A stretch of 41,038 nucleotides of DNA from Candidatus Pelagibacter sp. (GTDB lineage Bacteria; Pseudomonadota; Alphaproteobacteria; Pelagibacterales; Pelagibacteraceae). The notes under the pieces are model-generated. The model was not told the DNA's origin and searched no databases. It saw only the letters and a list, made by a program, of their open reading frames with translations. The stretch lies in the NCBI GenBank assembly GCA_002689925.1, contig NZIO01000041.1, positions 1-41,038 of the forward strand, read 5' to 3'. Position numbers and translations under genes: made by a program. Positions 32,980 through 41,038 of the stretch are shown here, piece after piece; positions within the stretch are counted from its first letter, which is position 1; the number at the start of each line of letters is the position of its first letter.

Positions 32980-34416
32980 TTATTTTATTTTCCAGCTTAG
33001 TATTGGAACAAATGTCGCTAATAAAAAAGACCAAAATAATAAAGATTGTGAAATTATCACTGGATAAACCTCAACAGGAAGAATAATGCCTACCAAAATA
33101 CTCTTCGTGAAATCTGGAGATGGAAATAAAAGAAATCCACTTATTAATCCTATAATTATAGATATGTATGCAGTTTTTTCATTAATCGTTTTATTATGGA
33201 AGCTGTAAAAAACTGTGAGCACAAATGCACAACAAAATAAATCAGCTAACAAGAATAAATACAAAACACTAAATCCTTTAGACGCTATAATAAAAGCTAT
33301 AATAGAAAGAGCTATTATGAAATATTTAGAAAATTTCAAGTAGTTTGTTTTGTTTTTAAAATTAAATACAGCTTTACCATCAACAACTATTAAACTTGAA
33401 ATAGCATTAACCAGCGTATCGACAGTACTTATAGTTAAAGAAACTCCTAATATTATCACAACAATTGATAAAAATTCTGTTTGATCTTTTAGTAATAATG
33501 AAAAAAAACCTAAATCAGGAATTACTTTAGGGTTAGCTGATATTGCAACTAAACCACTAAAGCCCATAAAAAAAACTATTGGAATAATTAAAAAAAATGA
33601 AACGATCAAACTTTTTTTTAGTATCTTGTTATTTTTTGCTGCATATACTCTTTGCCAATTACCTTGGTGAAAAAGATTTGTTGCAGCAACTGCAATAAAG
33701 AAAGTTAATCCTGCTGTATAATTAGGTATATAATTAACACTTAATAAATGAGGACTATTTTTTTTTATAAAATCAAATGAAAACTGACTATCAGAAAATG
33801 ACAACAAATATAAAGCAGAAATTATTAATAAAATTAAAATAATCATTGATTGAATAGCATCTGTAAAAATTGATACCTTTAATCCTCCATAAAGAGTATA
33901 AACTAACGTACCAACAAGTATTATTAAAGCAGTCACCCATAAAGCTGTTCCAGATATATAATTAATTAACATAGCTATAGCTGTTACTTCAGCACATAAA
34001 AATATAAACATATAAAAAATAGTCATAGCAAGAATTAATTTAAATAAACTTTTACCAAAACTTTTTCTTAAAAACTCTATTAGAGTTGAGCCTTTGGGAA
34101 ACTTGTTTCTAATTTTTTTTCCTAAAGATATTAGAAAGATCATTGGAAATGCTGTACCAAGAGCATAACCAATAACTGCACCGACTCCTCCCCATGTTGC
34201 AGCGGATGCTGGGCCAAATAATATCCATGCCCCAAGTGCTGAAGCTACTAAACTTGTTGTTAATGAAAAAAAATCAACATTTCTATTTGCGGTCAAATAA
34301 TTTGAGAGACTTTGATGTTTTTTTGAATAAACTAAGCCTATTATTGTAAAGATTAAACTTATTGTAATAACTAATACTAATGATGATGATTGACTTAAAA
34401 AGTTAATTTTATCCAT
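32980..34416 (-). CDS. thiV: sodium/solute symporter, riboswitch-linked (ThiV-like, probable thiamin-precursor importer)
   Basis: A 478-aa SSS-family (LeuT-fold) transporter with about thirteen helices. Segments such as SLTTSLVASALGAWILFGPASAATWGG and TDAIQSMIILILLIISALYL are typical, and the Na+-site SLTISTVDTLVNAISSLIVVDG near 330-350 is clear. Its leader holds a TPP riboswitch, so the transported molecule probably feeds thiamin diphosphate. In SAR11 a transporter of this family next to a THI box has been proposed to import the pyrimidine precursor HMP. That assignment rests on the riboswitch and family, not on sequence motifs in the protein. Confidence 0.85.
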   Translation of the reverse strand: MDKINFLSQSSSLVLVITISLIFTIIGLVYSKKHQSLSNYLTANRNVDFFSLTTSLVASALGAWILFGPASAATWGGVGAVIGYALGTAFPMIFLISLGKKIRNKFPKGSTLIEFLRKSFGKSLFKLILAMTIFYMFIFLCAEVTAIAMLINYISGTALWVTALIILVGTLVYTLYGGLKVSIFTDAIQSMIILILLIISALYLLSFSDSQFSFDFIKKNSPHLLSVNYIPNYTAGLTFFIAVAATNLFHQGNWQRVYAAKNNKILKKSLIVSFFLIIPIVFFMGFSGLVAISANPKVIPDLGFFSLLLKDQTEFLSIVVIILGVSLTISTVDTLVNAISSLIVVDGKAVFNFKNKTNYLKFSKYFIIALSIIAFIIASKGFSVLYLFLLADLFCCAFVLTVFYSFHNKTINEKTAYISIIIGLISGFLLFPSPDFTKSILVGIILPVEVYPVIISQSLLFWSFLLATFVPILSWKIK

Positions 34417-34420
34417 TTAT

Positions 34421-34490
34421 TCTCCCTTTCTGAATTACCGGACAGGTTATTAGGGTATATTCTCAGTCGTTTTAAGACACCCCTTGAGTT
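34421..34490 (-). promoter_or_regulatory. TPP (THI-box) riboswitch upstream of the sodium/solute symporter
   Basis: Minus-strand landmarks in order match the TPP aptamer: GGGGTGTC, then ACTGAGAATATACCC (the CTGAGA/ACCC core), then AACCTGTCCGGTAAT, close to the usual ACCTGATCYGG element, and a closing GGGAG. That GGGAG is only four bases from the ATG and lies in the 3' half of the outer stem, so TPP binding would plausibly hide the ribosome site. The 5' stem limit is approximate. Confidence 0.85.
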
Positions 34491-34550
34491 ATTTATTAAA
34501 TATCATTATGATTAATGTAAGTAAAGTTTAAATTAACACTATTTATAAAA

Positions 34551-34865
34551 ATGACTAAAAAAGAATCAATTTTATTATCAGATGTTTCAGTCAATGGAGA
34601 TATTCTTGAAAAAGAAAATTTAAAACTAGACTGTAAAGTTACAGGTGATGTATCAGCAAAAGATGTTGAAACTTTTTCAAATTCTTATGTAAAAGGAAAC
34701 ATAAAAGCCCAAAAAATTTCTATTGGTGGAAAAACTAACGGAAATATAATTGGAGATTTAATTAAGCTTAAAAAAACAGCTGATGTAGAAGGTGTTTTAA
34801 ATCAAAAAAAATTATCTGTAGAAGAAGGTGCTTCTTTAAAAATTAAAACAGAAACTTATAAATAA
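34551..34865 (+). CDS. bactofilin family cytoskeletal protein
   Basis: A 104-aa bactofilin-type beta-helix protein. Repeating short strands are visible: LLSDVSVNGDILEKENLKLDCKVTGDVSAKDVE, VKGNIKAQKISIGGKTNGNIIGD and KKTADVEGVLNQKKLSVEEGASLKI. It forms filaments that scaffold cell shape or wall enzymes. It is short but within the family. It stands alone, divergent from the thiV region. Confidence 0.88.
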   Translation: MTKKESILLSDVSVNGDILEKENLKLDCKVTGDVSAKDVETFSNSYVKGNIKAQKISIGGKTNGNIIGDLIKLKKTADVEGVLNQKKLSVEEGASLKIKTETYK

Positions 34866-34867
34866 TT

Positions 34868-35758
34868 TTAAAATTTCCACTCACTCACTTTACTATATAA
34901 AAATTTCCTAAAAGCTTGAACTCTAGCAACATTTTTTAGTGATTCTGGATAAACAAAATGAGCTTGAGTTTTAGGGCCCTCTACTTCTGGTAAAATTTTA
35001 ACAATATTTGGAACGTTAACTGTAATATAGTCTGGTAAGGCTGCTAATCCAACACCACTTTGAACAGCTAACAACAATCCATAGACACTGTTGACTTTCA
35101 TTACTGGTTTTCTTTTTTTATTTTCTTTCATACCAATTTTTAAAGCCCATATTGGATTAAAAACAGGAGAAGGAGTTCCTTTTCCATAAGATATAAATTT
35201 ATGTTTGTTCAGTTCGCTTACATTTTTGGGATACCCGTATTGTTCTAAATACTTTGTTGAGCCATATATATGATAGTTAATGTCTATCAATTTTCTTTGA
35301 ATGTAATTAAGTTGCTTTGGCCTTCTCATCCAAATCCCGATATCTGCTTGTCTAGTACTTAAATCAAGTTCCTTGTCATCAAAAATTAATTCTACTTCTA
35401 TTTCGGGGTTTAAAGTCATAAATTCTTGAATTCTAGGAGTTAACCAAGTTGTTCCAAAACTTACAACTGTTGTTACTGTAAGTTTTCCAGAAGGTTTGTC
35501 TTTGTGTTCGGACAGAACAGTTTCAACATCTTTAAGTTTTGAAATAACCTCATGAGCAGTATTAAACAAATAATCTCCATTTTCAGTTAAAGATAAACCC
35601 CTTGCATGCCTTATAAATAGTTGAGATTTTAGATCATTTTCTAAAGATTGAATTTGTCTACTAATAGCTGATTGACTTAGATTTAAACTATATGCGGCTT
35701 TAGTAAAGCTTCCAGCTGAAGCAACAGCATGAAAAATTTTTAACTTATCCCAATCCAT
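34868..35758 (-). CDS. LysR family transcriptional regulator
   Basis: A 296-aa LTTR. The N-terminal winged HTH (MDWDKLKIFHAVASAGSFTKAAYSLNLSQSAISRQIQSLE) is complete, followed by the two-lobed effector domain (about 90-296). The effector domain is of the standard length. It is 4 bp downstream of acuI on the same strand, unlike the usual divergent LysR layout, so its target is not obvious. A possible role is acrylate or another acuI-linked signal. Confidence 0.9.
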   Translation of the reverse strand: MDWDKLKIFHAVASAGSFTKAAYSLNLSQSAISRQIQSLENDLKSQLFIRHARGLSLTENGDYLFNTAHEVISKLKDVETVLSEHKDKPSGKLTVTTVVSFGTTWLTPRIQEFMTLNPEIEVELIFDDKELDLSTRQADIGIWMRRPKQLNYIQRKLIDINYHIYGSTKYLEQYGYPKNVSELNKHKFISYGKGTPSPVFNPIWALKIGMKENKKRKPVMKVNSVYGLLLAVQSGVGLAALPDYITVNVPNIVKILPEVEGPKTQAHFVYPESLKNVARVQAFRKFLYSKVSEWKF

Positions 35759-35762
35759 AAAA

Positions 35763-36758
35763 TTATATTTTTACTAAAACTCTTCCTGCAATTTCACCCT
35801 TTAACATTTTAGGATATGTTTCTAACAGTTCACTTAAATCTACTTCATTAATACCTTTTTCTAAAATATCAAAATCAATAAACTTGCTAATTTCAGACCA
35901 AATAAATTTTCTTCTTTCCATGCTAACCATTACCGAGTCTATTCCCCATAGTTTTACTCCTCTAATAATAAATGGCATAACATTTGTATTTATCTTTATA
36001 TCTGAAGCGTTACCACAAGCTGCAACAATACCAGAATATTTAGTCTGTGAAATAGCATTAGATAATATTTTTCCTCCAACTGTATCTACAACTCCATCCC
36101 ATAAACTTTTATCTAAAAGCTTGGGTTCAGTTTCAAATTCTTTTCTATCAATTATATTTTTTGCTCCAAGTTCTTTTAAATAATCAGACTGATTATTTTT
36201 ACCTGTTACGGCTGTTACATTGTAGCCAAACTTTGATAATATCATAACAGCAATACTTCCAACGCCGCCTGTTGCTCCTGTAACTAATACATCTTTAACT
36301 TTTTCACCTAATAGAAGTTCTTCTCTAGCTTTAATTGCAAATGAACATAATAAGGCGGTAAAACCTGCTGTTCCTAAAATCATTGCTTGCCTATTAGAAA
36401 AATTTTTTGGTTTTTTTACTAAAAATTCTTTTTTAACCTTAGCTAGCTGAGAGTATCCACCATAATAAATTTCTCCTATTCTTCCTCCAGTAACTAAAAC
36501 ATCTTCTCCATTGCCAAAATTATTATCATTGCTTTCAATAACTGTACCTGAAAAATCAATCCCTGGAATATGAGGATATTCTTTTACTAACCTGGCTCCA
36601 TTTTTTAAAATTAAAGCATCTTTGTAATTTAAGGTGGAATATTGAACTTTAACTAAAACATCTCCTTGTTTAAGAAAATCTTTTTCGAGTGTTTTTATTT
36701 TTCTTGTAAACTCTCCATTAACTTGATCCAAAACTACAGCTTTGAAATTTTCACTCAT
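35763..36758 (-). CDS. acuI: acryloyl-CoA reductase-like MDR oxidoreductase (AcuI/YhdH)
   Basis: A 331-aa medium-chain reductase of the YhdH/AcuI clade. The marker YSTLNYKDALILKNGARLVKEYPHIPGIDFSGTV (about 41-74) is diagnostic, GTAGFTALLCSFAI follows, and VLVTGATGGVGSIAVMILSKFGYNVTAVTGK (about 157-187) binds NADPH. It lacks the zinc-ligand Cys residues of alcohol dehydrogenases. It reduces acryloyl-CoA to propionyl-CoA, the last step for acrylate from DMSP cleavage and a detoxifying function. No DMSP lyase is in the window. The folE gene is 23 bp upstream on the same strand. Confidence 0.88.
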   Translation of the reverse strand: MSENFKAVVLDQVNGEFTRKIKTLEKDFLKQGDVLVKVQYSTLNYKDALILKNGARLVKEYPHIPGIDFSGTVIESNDNNFGNGEDVLVTGGRIGEIYYGGYSQLAKVKKEFLVKKPKNFSNRQAMILGTAGFTALLCSFAIKAREELLLGEKVKDVLVTGATGGVGSIAVMILSKFGYNVTAVTGKNNQSDYLKELGAKNIIDRKEFETEPKLLDKSLWDGVVDTVGGKILSNAISQTKYSGIVAACGNASDIKINTNVMPFIIRGVKLWGIDSVMVSMERRKFIWSEISKFIDFDILEKGINEVDLSELLETYPKMLKGEIAGRVLVKI

Positions 36759-36781
36759 CTTTTTTATTATTATCTATAAAA

Positions 36782-37393
36782 CTATTTGGTATTAATTAAA
36801 TTCAAATATCTATTCTGATAACTTAAATCATCTTTAAGTAATCCAGTATAATAATTTGTAATAGTTGTAGTTTCATGTTGTTTAACACCTCTCATCGTCA
36901 TACAATGGTGAGCGGCATCTATTGAAACAGCTACTCCTCTGGCTTCAAGTGTCTTCATAAGAGAATTAGCAATTTGCATAGTAAGTCTTTCTTGTGTTTG
37001 CAGTCTTTTTGAAAAAACTTCAACAACTCTTGCTAGCTTGCTTAATCCTACAATTTTTTGATTTGGAATATACGCAACATGAGCAAGGCCAACTATAGGA
37101 GCCATATGGTGTTCACAATGACTTTCTACTTTTATATTTTTTACAATGACAATGTCGTTATAACCCTCAACGTCTCCAAATGTTTTGCTTAAAAATTCTT
37201 CAGGATCTTGTTTGTAACCTTTAAAATATTCCTTATAAGCCTTAATCACTCTCTTGGGAGTTTCAGTCAAACCTTCTCTACTTGGATTCTCTCCAATCCA
37301 TTCAAGTATAGTTTTAATTGCTTGTTCTGCCTCAAAATCAGAAACTTTTTTTAAATTTTCTTTGCTTTCTTTTAAATTTTTAACTAATTTCAT
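36782..37393 (-). CDS. folE: GTP cyclohydrolase I
   Basis: A 203-aa type-I enzyme. EPSREGLTETPKRVIKAYKEYFKGY is the N-terminal signature (about 36-60), VESHCEHHMAPIVGLAHVAYIP (about 88-109) holds a zinc Cys and His, and the SKLARVVEVFSKRLQTQERLTMQIA and HHCMTMRGV segments complete the site. It makes dihydroneopterin triphosphate for folate (compare pabABC earlier in the window). Length is standard. Confidence 0.95.
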   Translation of the reverse strand: MKLVKNLKESKENLKKVSDFEAEQAIKTILEWIGENPSREGLTETPKRVIKAYKEYFKGYKQDPEEFLSKTFGDVEGYNDIVIVKNIKVESHCEHHMAPIVGLAHVAYIPNQKIVGLSKLARVVEVFSKRLQTQERLTMQIANSLMKTLEARGVAVSIDAAHHCMTMRGVKQHETTTITNYYTGLLKDDLSYQNRYLNLINTK

Positions 37394-37472
37394 AATTCAA
37401 CAATTTATATATGGTATTTGGTTATTGTAAAACATTAATTAACAATAATAATAGAAAATATTTCTAATTAAA

Positions 37473-37940
37473 ATGTTTAAAAAAAGAGAAAATGTCACAG
37501 AGATAGAAGAAGGTAAGTACTTATCTCCAAAATTTGATAAAGAAGGTCTAATTCCTGTGGTAACAACCTGCGTAAAAAACAACGATATTCTTATGGTCGG
37601 TTATATGAATGATGAAGCGCTAAAAAAAACAATAGAAACAAAAGAAGTTCATTATTGGAGTAGATCTAGAAATGAAATTTGGCATAAAGGATTGACCAGC
37701 GGATTTGTTCAAAAGGTAATAGAAGTAAGAATTGATGATGACCAAGATTCTATTTGGGTAATAGCTGATATTGGACAAGGAGCTAGTTGCCATGTTGGTT
37801 ATCGATCTTGTTTTTTTAGATCTATACCATTAGGCAAGATTAAAAATAATGAAAGAATTGAAATGAATTTTAAAGAAAAAAATAAAATTTTTGATCCAAA
37901 AAAAGTTTATAAAGATAAACCAAATCCTACTAAAATTTAA
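37473..37940 (+). CDS. hisI: phosphoribosyl-AMP cyclohydrolase
   Basis: A 155-aa HisI. The canonical segments VGYMNDEALKKTIETKEVHYWSRSRNEIWHKGLTSG and DDDQDSIWVIADIGQGASCHVGYRSCFFRSI are present, with the Asp metal cluster and two zinc Cys. It opens the adenine ring of PR-AMP in histidine synthesis. The C-terminal extension (about 30 residues, Lys-rich) is longer than the minimal enzyme, without HisE. It is the first gene of a 3-gene plus-strand run. Confidence 0.92.
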   Translation: MFKKRENVTEIEEGKYLSPKFDKEGLIPVVTTCVKNNDILMVGYMNDEALKKTIETKEVHYWSRSRNEIWHKGLTSGFVQKVIEVRIDDDQDSIWVIADIGQGASCHVGYRSCFFRSIPLGKIKNNERIEMNFKEKNKIFDPKKVYKDKPNPTKI

Positions 37941-37942
37941 AT

Positions 37943-38563
37943 ATGCATTCAAAAATAAAAATATTAAGTCCTTTTGGGCCAAAAATAGCAAAATTAAAAT
38001 TAACAAAAAAATTGGTTAATATAATTAATAAGGAAGTTGATAGAATTATATCTAATAAAAAAATTTTAAAAAAGAATGATTATTCAAAAAAAGTTGTTGG
38101 TCAAGTTTACCAAGAGATTAGTTTAACTAAAAATTTTATTAATAAAAACTTAAATAATTTTATAAAAAAGAATATTAATAATTATTTAAAAAAAACTACA
38201 AATAAAACTTCTTCTAAGATTAAGTTAAAAAACTTTTGGGTGGTTAGACAATTTTCAAATGAATATAACCCTATTCATTATCATGATGGTGATATTTCTG
38301 GAGTCGGTTATTTAAAAATACCAAAAAATTTAAATAAAAGTAAAAAAAAAATTAAAACAAATGGAACTATTGATTTTATAAATGGAACTAGAATGTTATT
38401 AAATAATAGTATTTATAATCATAACCCTAAAGTTGGAGATATAATACTTTTTCCAAATTATTTAATGCATACTGCTTATCCTTTTATAGTTGATGGTGAA
38501 AGAAGATCTTTTTCTTTTAATGTAAAAATAAATAAAAAAAACTTGGGTATATTCAATGAATAA
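37943..38563 (+). CDS. 2OG-Fe(II) oxygenase-like protein
   Basis: A 206-aa protein. The jelly-roll signature is partly visible: NPIHYHDGDISGVGYLKIP (about 110-128) gives the HxD pair, LFPNYLMHTAYPF (about 170-182) the distal His, and GERRSFSFNV the Arg that would hold 2-oxoglutarate. The N-terminal half is Lys/Asn-rich with no clear match. Related short proteins hydroxylate proteins or metabolites; substrate is unknown. It starts 2 bases after hisI and overlaps the DUF2237 gene by 8 bases. Confidence 0.72.
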   Translation: MHSKIKILSPFGPKIAKLKLTKKLVNIINKEVDRIISNKKILKKNDYSKKVVGQVYQEISLTKNFINKNLNNFIKKNINNYLKKTTNKTSSKIKLKNFWVVRQFSNEYNPIHYHDGDISGVGYLKIPKNLNKSKKKIKTNGTIDFINGTRMLLNNSIYNHNPKVGDIILFPNYLMHTAYPFIVDGERRSFSFNVKINKKNLGIFNE

Positions 38564-38936
38564 ATTAAAGATTCAAAAAAATGTTTTAGGAGAAAAGCTA
38601 GAAGAGTGTTCTTCTAATCCTTTAACTGGTTGGTTTAGAGATGGTTGTTGTAACACTGATGAAAATGATCATGGTATACATACTGTTTGTGCAAAGGTAA
38701 CTAATGAATTTTTAGAATGGGGTAAGGAAGCGGGAAATGACCTCATAACTCCGCACCCAGAATTTGGATTTCCAGGTTTAAAAGATGGAGATAATTGGTG
38801 TGTTTGTGCTAGTTGGTATGCAAAATCTTTAGAGGTTGGCAAAGCATGTCCAATTTTTTTAAAAAGAACACATGAAAATACCTTAAAAATAATATCTATA
38901 GATAAATTAAAAAAATATGCCATTGATTTATCTTAG
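38556..38936 (+). CDS. DUF2237 family protein
   Basis: A 126-aa protein of the DUF2237 family. The conserved N-terminal NVLGEKLEECSSNPLTGWFRDGCCNT and HTVCAKVTNEFLEWGKEAGNDL, then FPGLKDGDNWCVCASWYAKSLEVGKACPI, are all present. Several conserved Cys (CC, C, C, C, C) suggest metal or redox chemistry. No function is known. It overlaps the oxygenase-like gene, so the pair may work together. Confidence 0.87.
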   Translation: MNKLKIQKNVLGEKLEECSSNPLTGWFRDGCCNTDENDHGIHTVCAKVTNEFLEWGKEAGNDLITPHPEFGFPGLKDGDNWCVCASWYAKSLEVGKACPIFLKRTHENTLKIISIDKLKKYAIDLS

Positions 38937-38959
38937 TTAATTTAAAAAAATAATCTTAA

Positions 38960-40579
38960 CTACATATTTCCATATTTAGGACCGCCCCCACCTTCTGGTG
39001 TAACCCATGTTATATTTTGAGAAGGTTCTTTTATATCGCAAGTTTTGCAATGTATGCAATTTTGAGAATTAATTACAAATTTATTAATATTATTTTCTAT
39101 TTGTATTTCGTAAACACCCGCTGGACAATATCTTTGGGCTGGCTCATCAAACTCTTTTAATGTGTAATTAATAGGTAAATTAGGGTCTTTAAGCTTTAAA
39201 TGTACGGGTTGATTATCTGTATGATTTGTACCAGTCAAATAAACAGAGCTAGTTTTATCAAAAGTAATTACTCCATCTGGTTTAGGGTATTCAATTTTAG
39301 GCATCTTATTTGCTGGTTTTAATGTTTCATGATCAGCATGCTTATGACTTAAAGTAAAAGGCAGCCTTCCTCTAAATAATATTTGATCTATTCCAGTAAA
39401 TATTGTTCCAAGAATTAAACCCCAACTAAAACTTGGTTTAACATTCCTTGCTTTATATAATTCTTGGTATATCCAACTTTTCTTAAACTTATCTTCATAA
39501 ACTGACAAATCTTTATTTTCTTTTATATTTTCTATAATAGTTTCAGCTGCGATCATTCCACTTTTCATTGCGGTATGAGATCCCTTGATTTTCGGCATAT
39601 TTAAAGTTCCAGCATCACATCCTATTAATAAAGCTCCTGGCATAAACATTTTAGGTAGGCTTTGTAAACCTCCTTCAATTAAAGCTCTAGCTCCATAAGA
39701 AATTCTTTTTCCTCCACTTATTATATCTTTAATTGCTGAATGAGTTTTAAATCTTTGAAACTCATCAAAAGGAGAAAGATGAGGATTCTTGTAGTCTAAA
39801 CCAATAACGTAACCTAAAAATATTTGATTATTCTCTGCATGGTACATAAAACTGCCTCCATAAGTTTTGCTATCTAGAGGCCAACCTATTGTATGCATAA
39901 TCATTCCTTCTTGATGATTTTTTTTATCTACTTCCCAGATTTCTTTAAAACCAATCCCATATTGCTGTGGATCTTTTCCTTTAGACAAATTAAATTTTTT
40001 AATTAATTCTTTTCCTAAATGACCTCTGCAACCCTCCGCAAATACTGTTACTTTTCCATATAATTCTATACCTGGTTCAAAACCATCTTTTTTATTTCCA
40101 TCTTTATCAATACCCATGTCTTGCGTTGCAACGCCCTTAACAGATCCGTCTTCATTATATAATATTTCGTTAGCTGAAAATCCTGGAAAAATTTCAACTC
40201 CAAGAGACTCTGCTTGTTCAGCTAGCCACCTACATAAATTAGCTAAACTAATAATATAATTTTTATGATTTTGTTGTACAGATGGAAGTAACCACGTAGG
40301 CCAACTTAAAGATTTATTTTTTCCAAGAAACAAAAATTTTTCTTTTGAAACTTTTGTTTTAATTGGAGCGTTTAACTCTTTCCAATTAGGAATTAATTCA
40401 TCTAGAGCTCTAGTTTCAAAAACATTTCCACTTAAAATATGAGCACCTATTTCTGATGCTTTTTCAATCAAACAAACATTAATATTTGGATCTAATTGTT
40501 TGAGTTTAATTGCTGAAGATAGCCCTGATGGACCTCCACCCACAATAACCACATCATATTCCATCGACTCTCTGGACAT
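38960..40579 (-). CDS. electron transfer flavoprotein-ubiquinone oxidoreductase
   Basis: A 539-aa membrane-associated flavoprotein. The N-terminal FAD motif VVIVGGGPSGLSSAIKL (about 10-26), IEKASEIGAHILSGNVFE, HILSGNVFETRAL, the central GCDAGTLNMPKIKGSHTAMKSG and the C-terminal 4Fe-4S cluster motif CIHCKTCDIKEPSQNI are all typical. It passes electrons from reduced ETF to ubiquinone, supporting oxidation of acyl-CoAs, choline-type amines and others. etfA follows upstream on the same strand, so this is an ETF operon. Confidence 0.94.
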   Translation of the reverse strand: MSRESMEYDVVIVGGGPSGLSSAIKLKQLDPNINVCLIEKASEIGAHILSGNVFETRALDELIPNWKELNAPIKTKVSKEKFLFLGKNKSLSWPTWLLPSVQQNHKNYIISLANLCRWLAEQAESLGVEIFPGFSANEILYNEDGSVKGVATQDMGIDKDGNKKDGFEPGIELYGKVTVFAEGCRGHLGKELIKKFNLSKGKDPQQYGIGFKEIWEVDKKNHQEGMIMHTIGWPLDSKTYGGSFMYHAENNQIFLGYVIGLDYKNPHLSPFDEFQRFKTHSAIKDIISGGKRISYGARALIEGGLQSLPKMFMPGALLIGCDAGTLNMPKIKGSHTAMKSGMIAAETIIENIKENKDLSVYEDKFKKSWIYQELYKARNVKPSFSWGLILGTIFTGIDQILFRGRLPFTLSHKHADHETLKPANKMPKIEYPKPDGVITFDKTSSVYLTGTNHTDNQPVHLKLKDPNLPINYTLKEFDEPAQRYCPAGVYEIQIENNINKFVINSQNCIHCKTCDIKEPSQNITWVTPEGGGGPKYGNM

Positions 40580-40602
40580 ATATTAATTTTTTACAGTATC
40601 TA

Positions 40603-41038
40603 TTATTTTTGTATAGTATTTAATTTATTTAATTCTTCCAAGAATTGAGGCAGAGCTTCAAATAGATCAGCTTCTAGGCCATAATCAGCTACACTAAAAA
40701 TTGGTGCTTCTCCATCTTTATTTATTGCTACAATTATTTTACTTTCTTTCATTCCTGCTAAATGTTGAATCGCTCCAGAAATTCCCACTGCTATGTACAA
40801 ATCTGGAACAACAACCTTGCCTGTTTGTCCAACTTGATGTTCATTACTAATGTACCCAGCGTCAACTGCGGCTCTTGATGCTCCAATTGCAGCATTTAAT
40901 TTATCAGCAACTGCGTTTATCAATTTAAAATTTTCTCCATTTTGCATTCCTCTACCACCTGAAATTACAACTCTGGCAGTTCCAAGTTCAGGTCTATCTG
41001 ATTTAACTTCTTCTCTTTTAATAAATTTTGATGCCAAA
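40603..41038 (-). CDS. etfA: electron transfer flavoprotein alpha subunit (partial, C-terminal part)
   Basis: The C-terminal 144 or so residues; the gene runs off the window, so the Met at the edge is not the real start. [85 protein letters not shown] match the FAD-binding domain of ETF-alpha. It carries electrons from several dehydrogenases to the ETF-QO encoded 23 bp downstream. Confidence 0.93.
   Translation of the reverse strand, partial: LASKFIKREEVKSDRPELGTARVVISGGRGMQNGENFKLINAVADKLNAAIGASRAAVDAGYISNEHQVGQTGKVVVPDLYIAVGISGAIQHLAGMKESKIIVAINKDGEAPIFSVADYGLEADLFEALPQFLEELNKLNTIQK

Noticed and set aside
1-41038. CRISPR arrays, insertion sequences, prophage genes or tRNA/rRNA genes
   Set aside because: No spaced direct-repeat arrays, transposase or phage proteins, tRNA cloverleaf or rRNA segments were found by eye on either strand.

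Overview
The window looks like a piece of a SAR11 (Pelagibacterales) chromosome or a very close marine alphaproteobacterium. The reasons are the very low GC content, short intergenic spaces, many overlapping genes on both strands, and a characteristic gene set: aprMBA for sulfite oxidation, xsc, a sodium/solute symporter behind a TPP riboswitch (the thiV arrangement known from SAR11), acuI, and ETF/ETF-QO. There is no sign of phage, insertion sequence, CRISPR, rRNA or canonical tRNA. This placement is an inference from gene content and composition.

Layout. (1) 1-4970 is a catabolic block: a TRAP substrate-binding protein cut by the window edge, facing away from a run of GMC dehydrogenase, TerC, SDR, a MazG-like protein and an M24/creatinase-like hydrolase. 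(2) 5005-6682 holds an alpha/beta hydrolase bracketed by two copies of a short lipoprotein leader, then a methyltransferase. (3) 6705-17728 is a sulfur region. Divergent xsc and suyAB release sulfite from sulfoacetaldehyde and sulfolactate; two TSUP (TauE/SafE) permeases could export sulfite; aprMBA oxidises it to APS. Between aprA and the TSUP gene lie an unrecognised 116-aa protein and a 44-aa membrane microprotein. DUF1244, EamA and moaB genes are interspersed. (4) 17779-20247 is pabB-pabA-pabC. (5) 20324-23513 holds a nucleotidyltransferase, an APS-kinase-like P-loop protein, an MFS transporter and a Cys/Met-metabolism PLP enzyme. (6) 23600-24393 has a 27-aa extremely basic peptide and a membrane protein, followed by a 422-bp gene-free stretch with strong hairpins that looks like a structured RNA on the minus strand. 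(7) 24816-30605 holds mnmA, a DUF3553 gene, cysQ, small lipoprotein and membrane ORFs, recX, an ABA4-like gene, a DsbA-fold isomerase, a rhodanese and a glycosyltransferase-like gene. (8) 30682-32932 holds HU, rseP and rhomboid genes. (9) 32980-34490 is the riboswitch-controlled symporter. (10) 34551-41038 holds bactofilin, LysR, acuI, folE, hisI, a 2OG-oxygenase-like gene, a DUF2237 gene, ETF-QO and a partial etfA.

How the genes fit together. The clearest theme is organosulfur use. Xsc and SuyAB turn C2/C3 sulfonates into central metabolites plus sulfite, and AprMBA or TSUP removes the sulfite. CysQ would clear PAP, and AcuI handles acryloyl-CoA from DMSP or acrylate. A second theme is cofactor supply: pABA, the GTP cyclohydrolase step, and import of a thiamin precursor. 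The features most worth a second look are the structured RNA at about 24545-24720, the small genes in the apr cluster, the leader-flanked hydrolase cassette and the basic microprotein.
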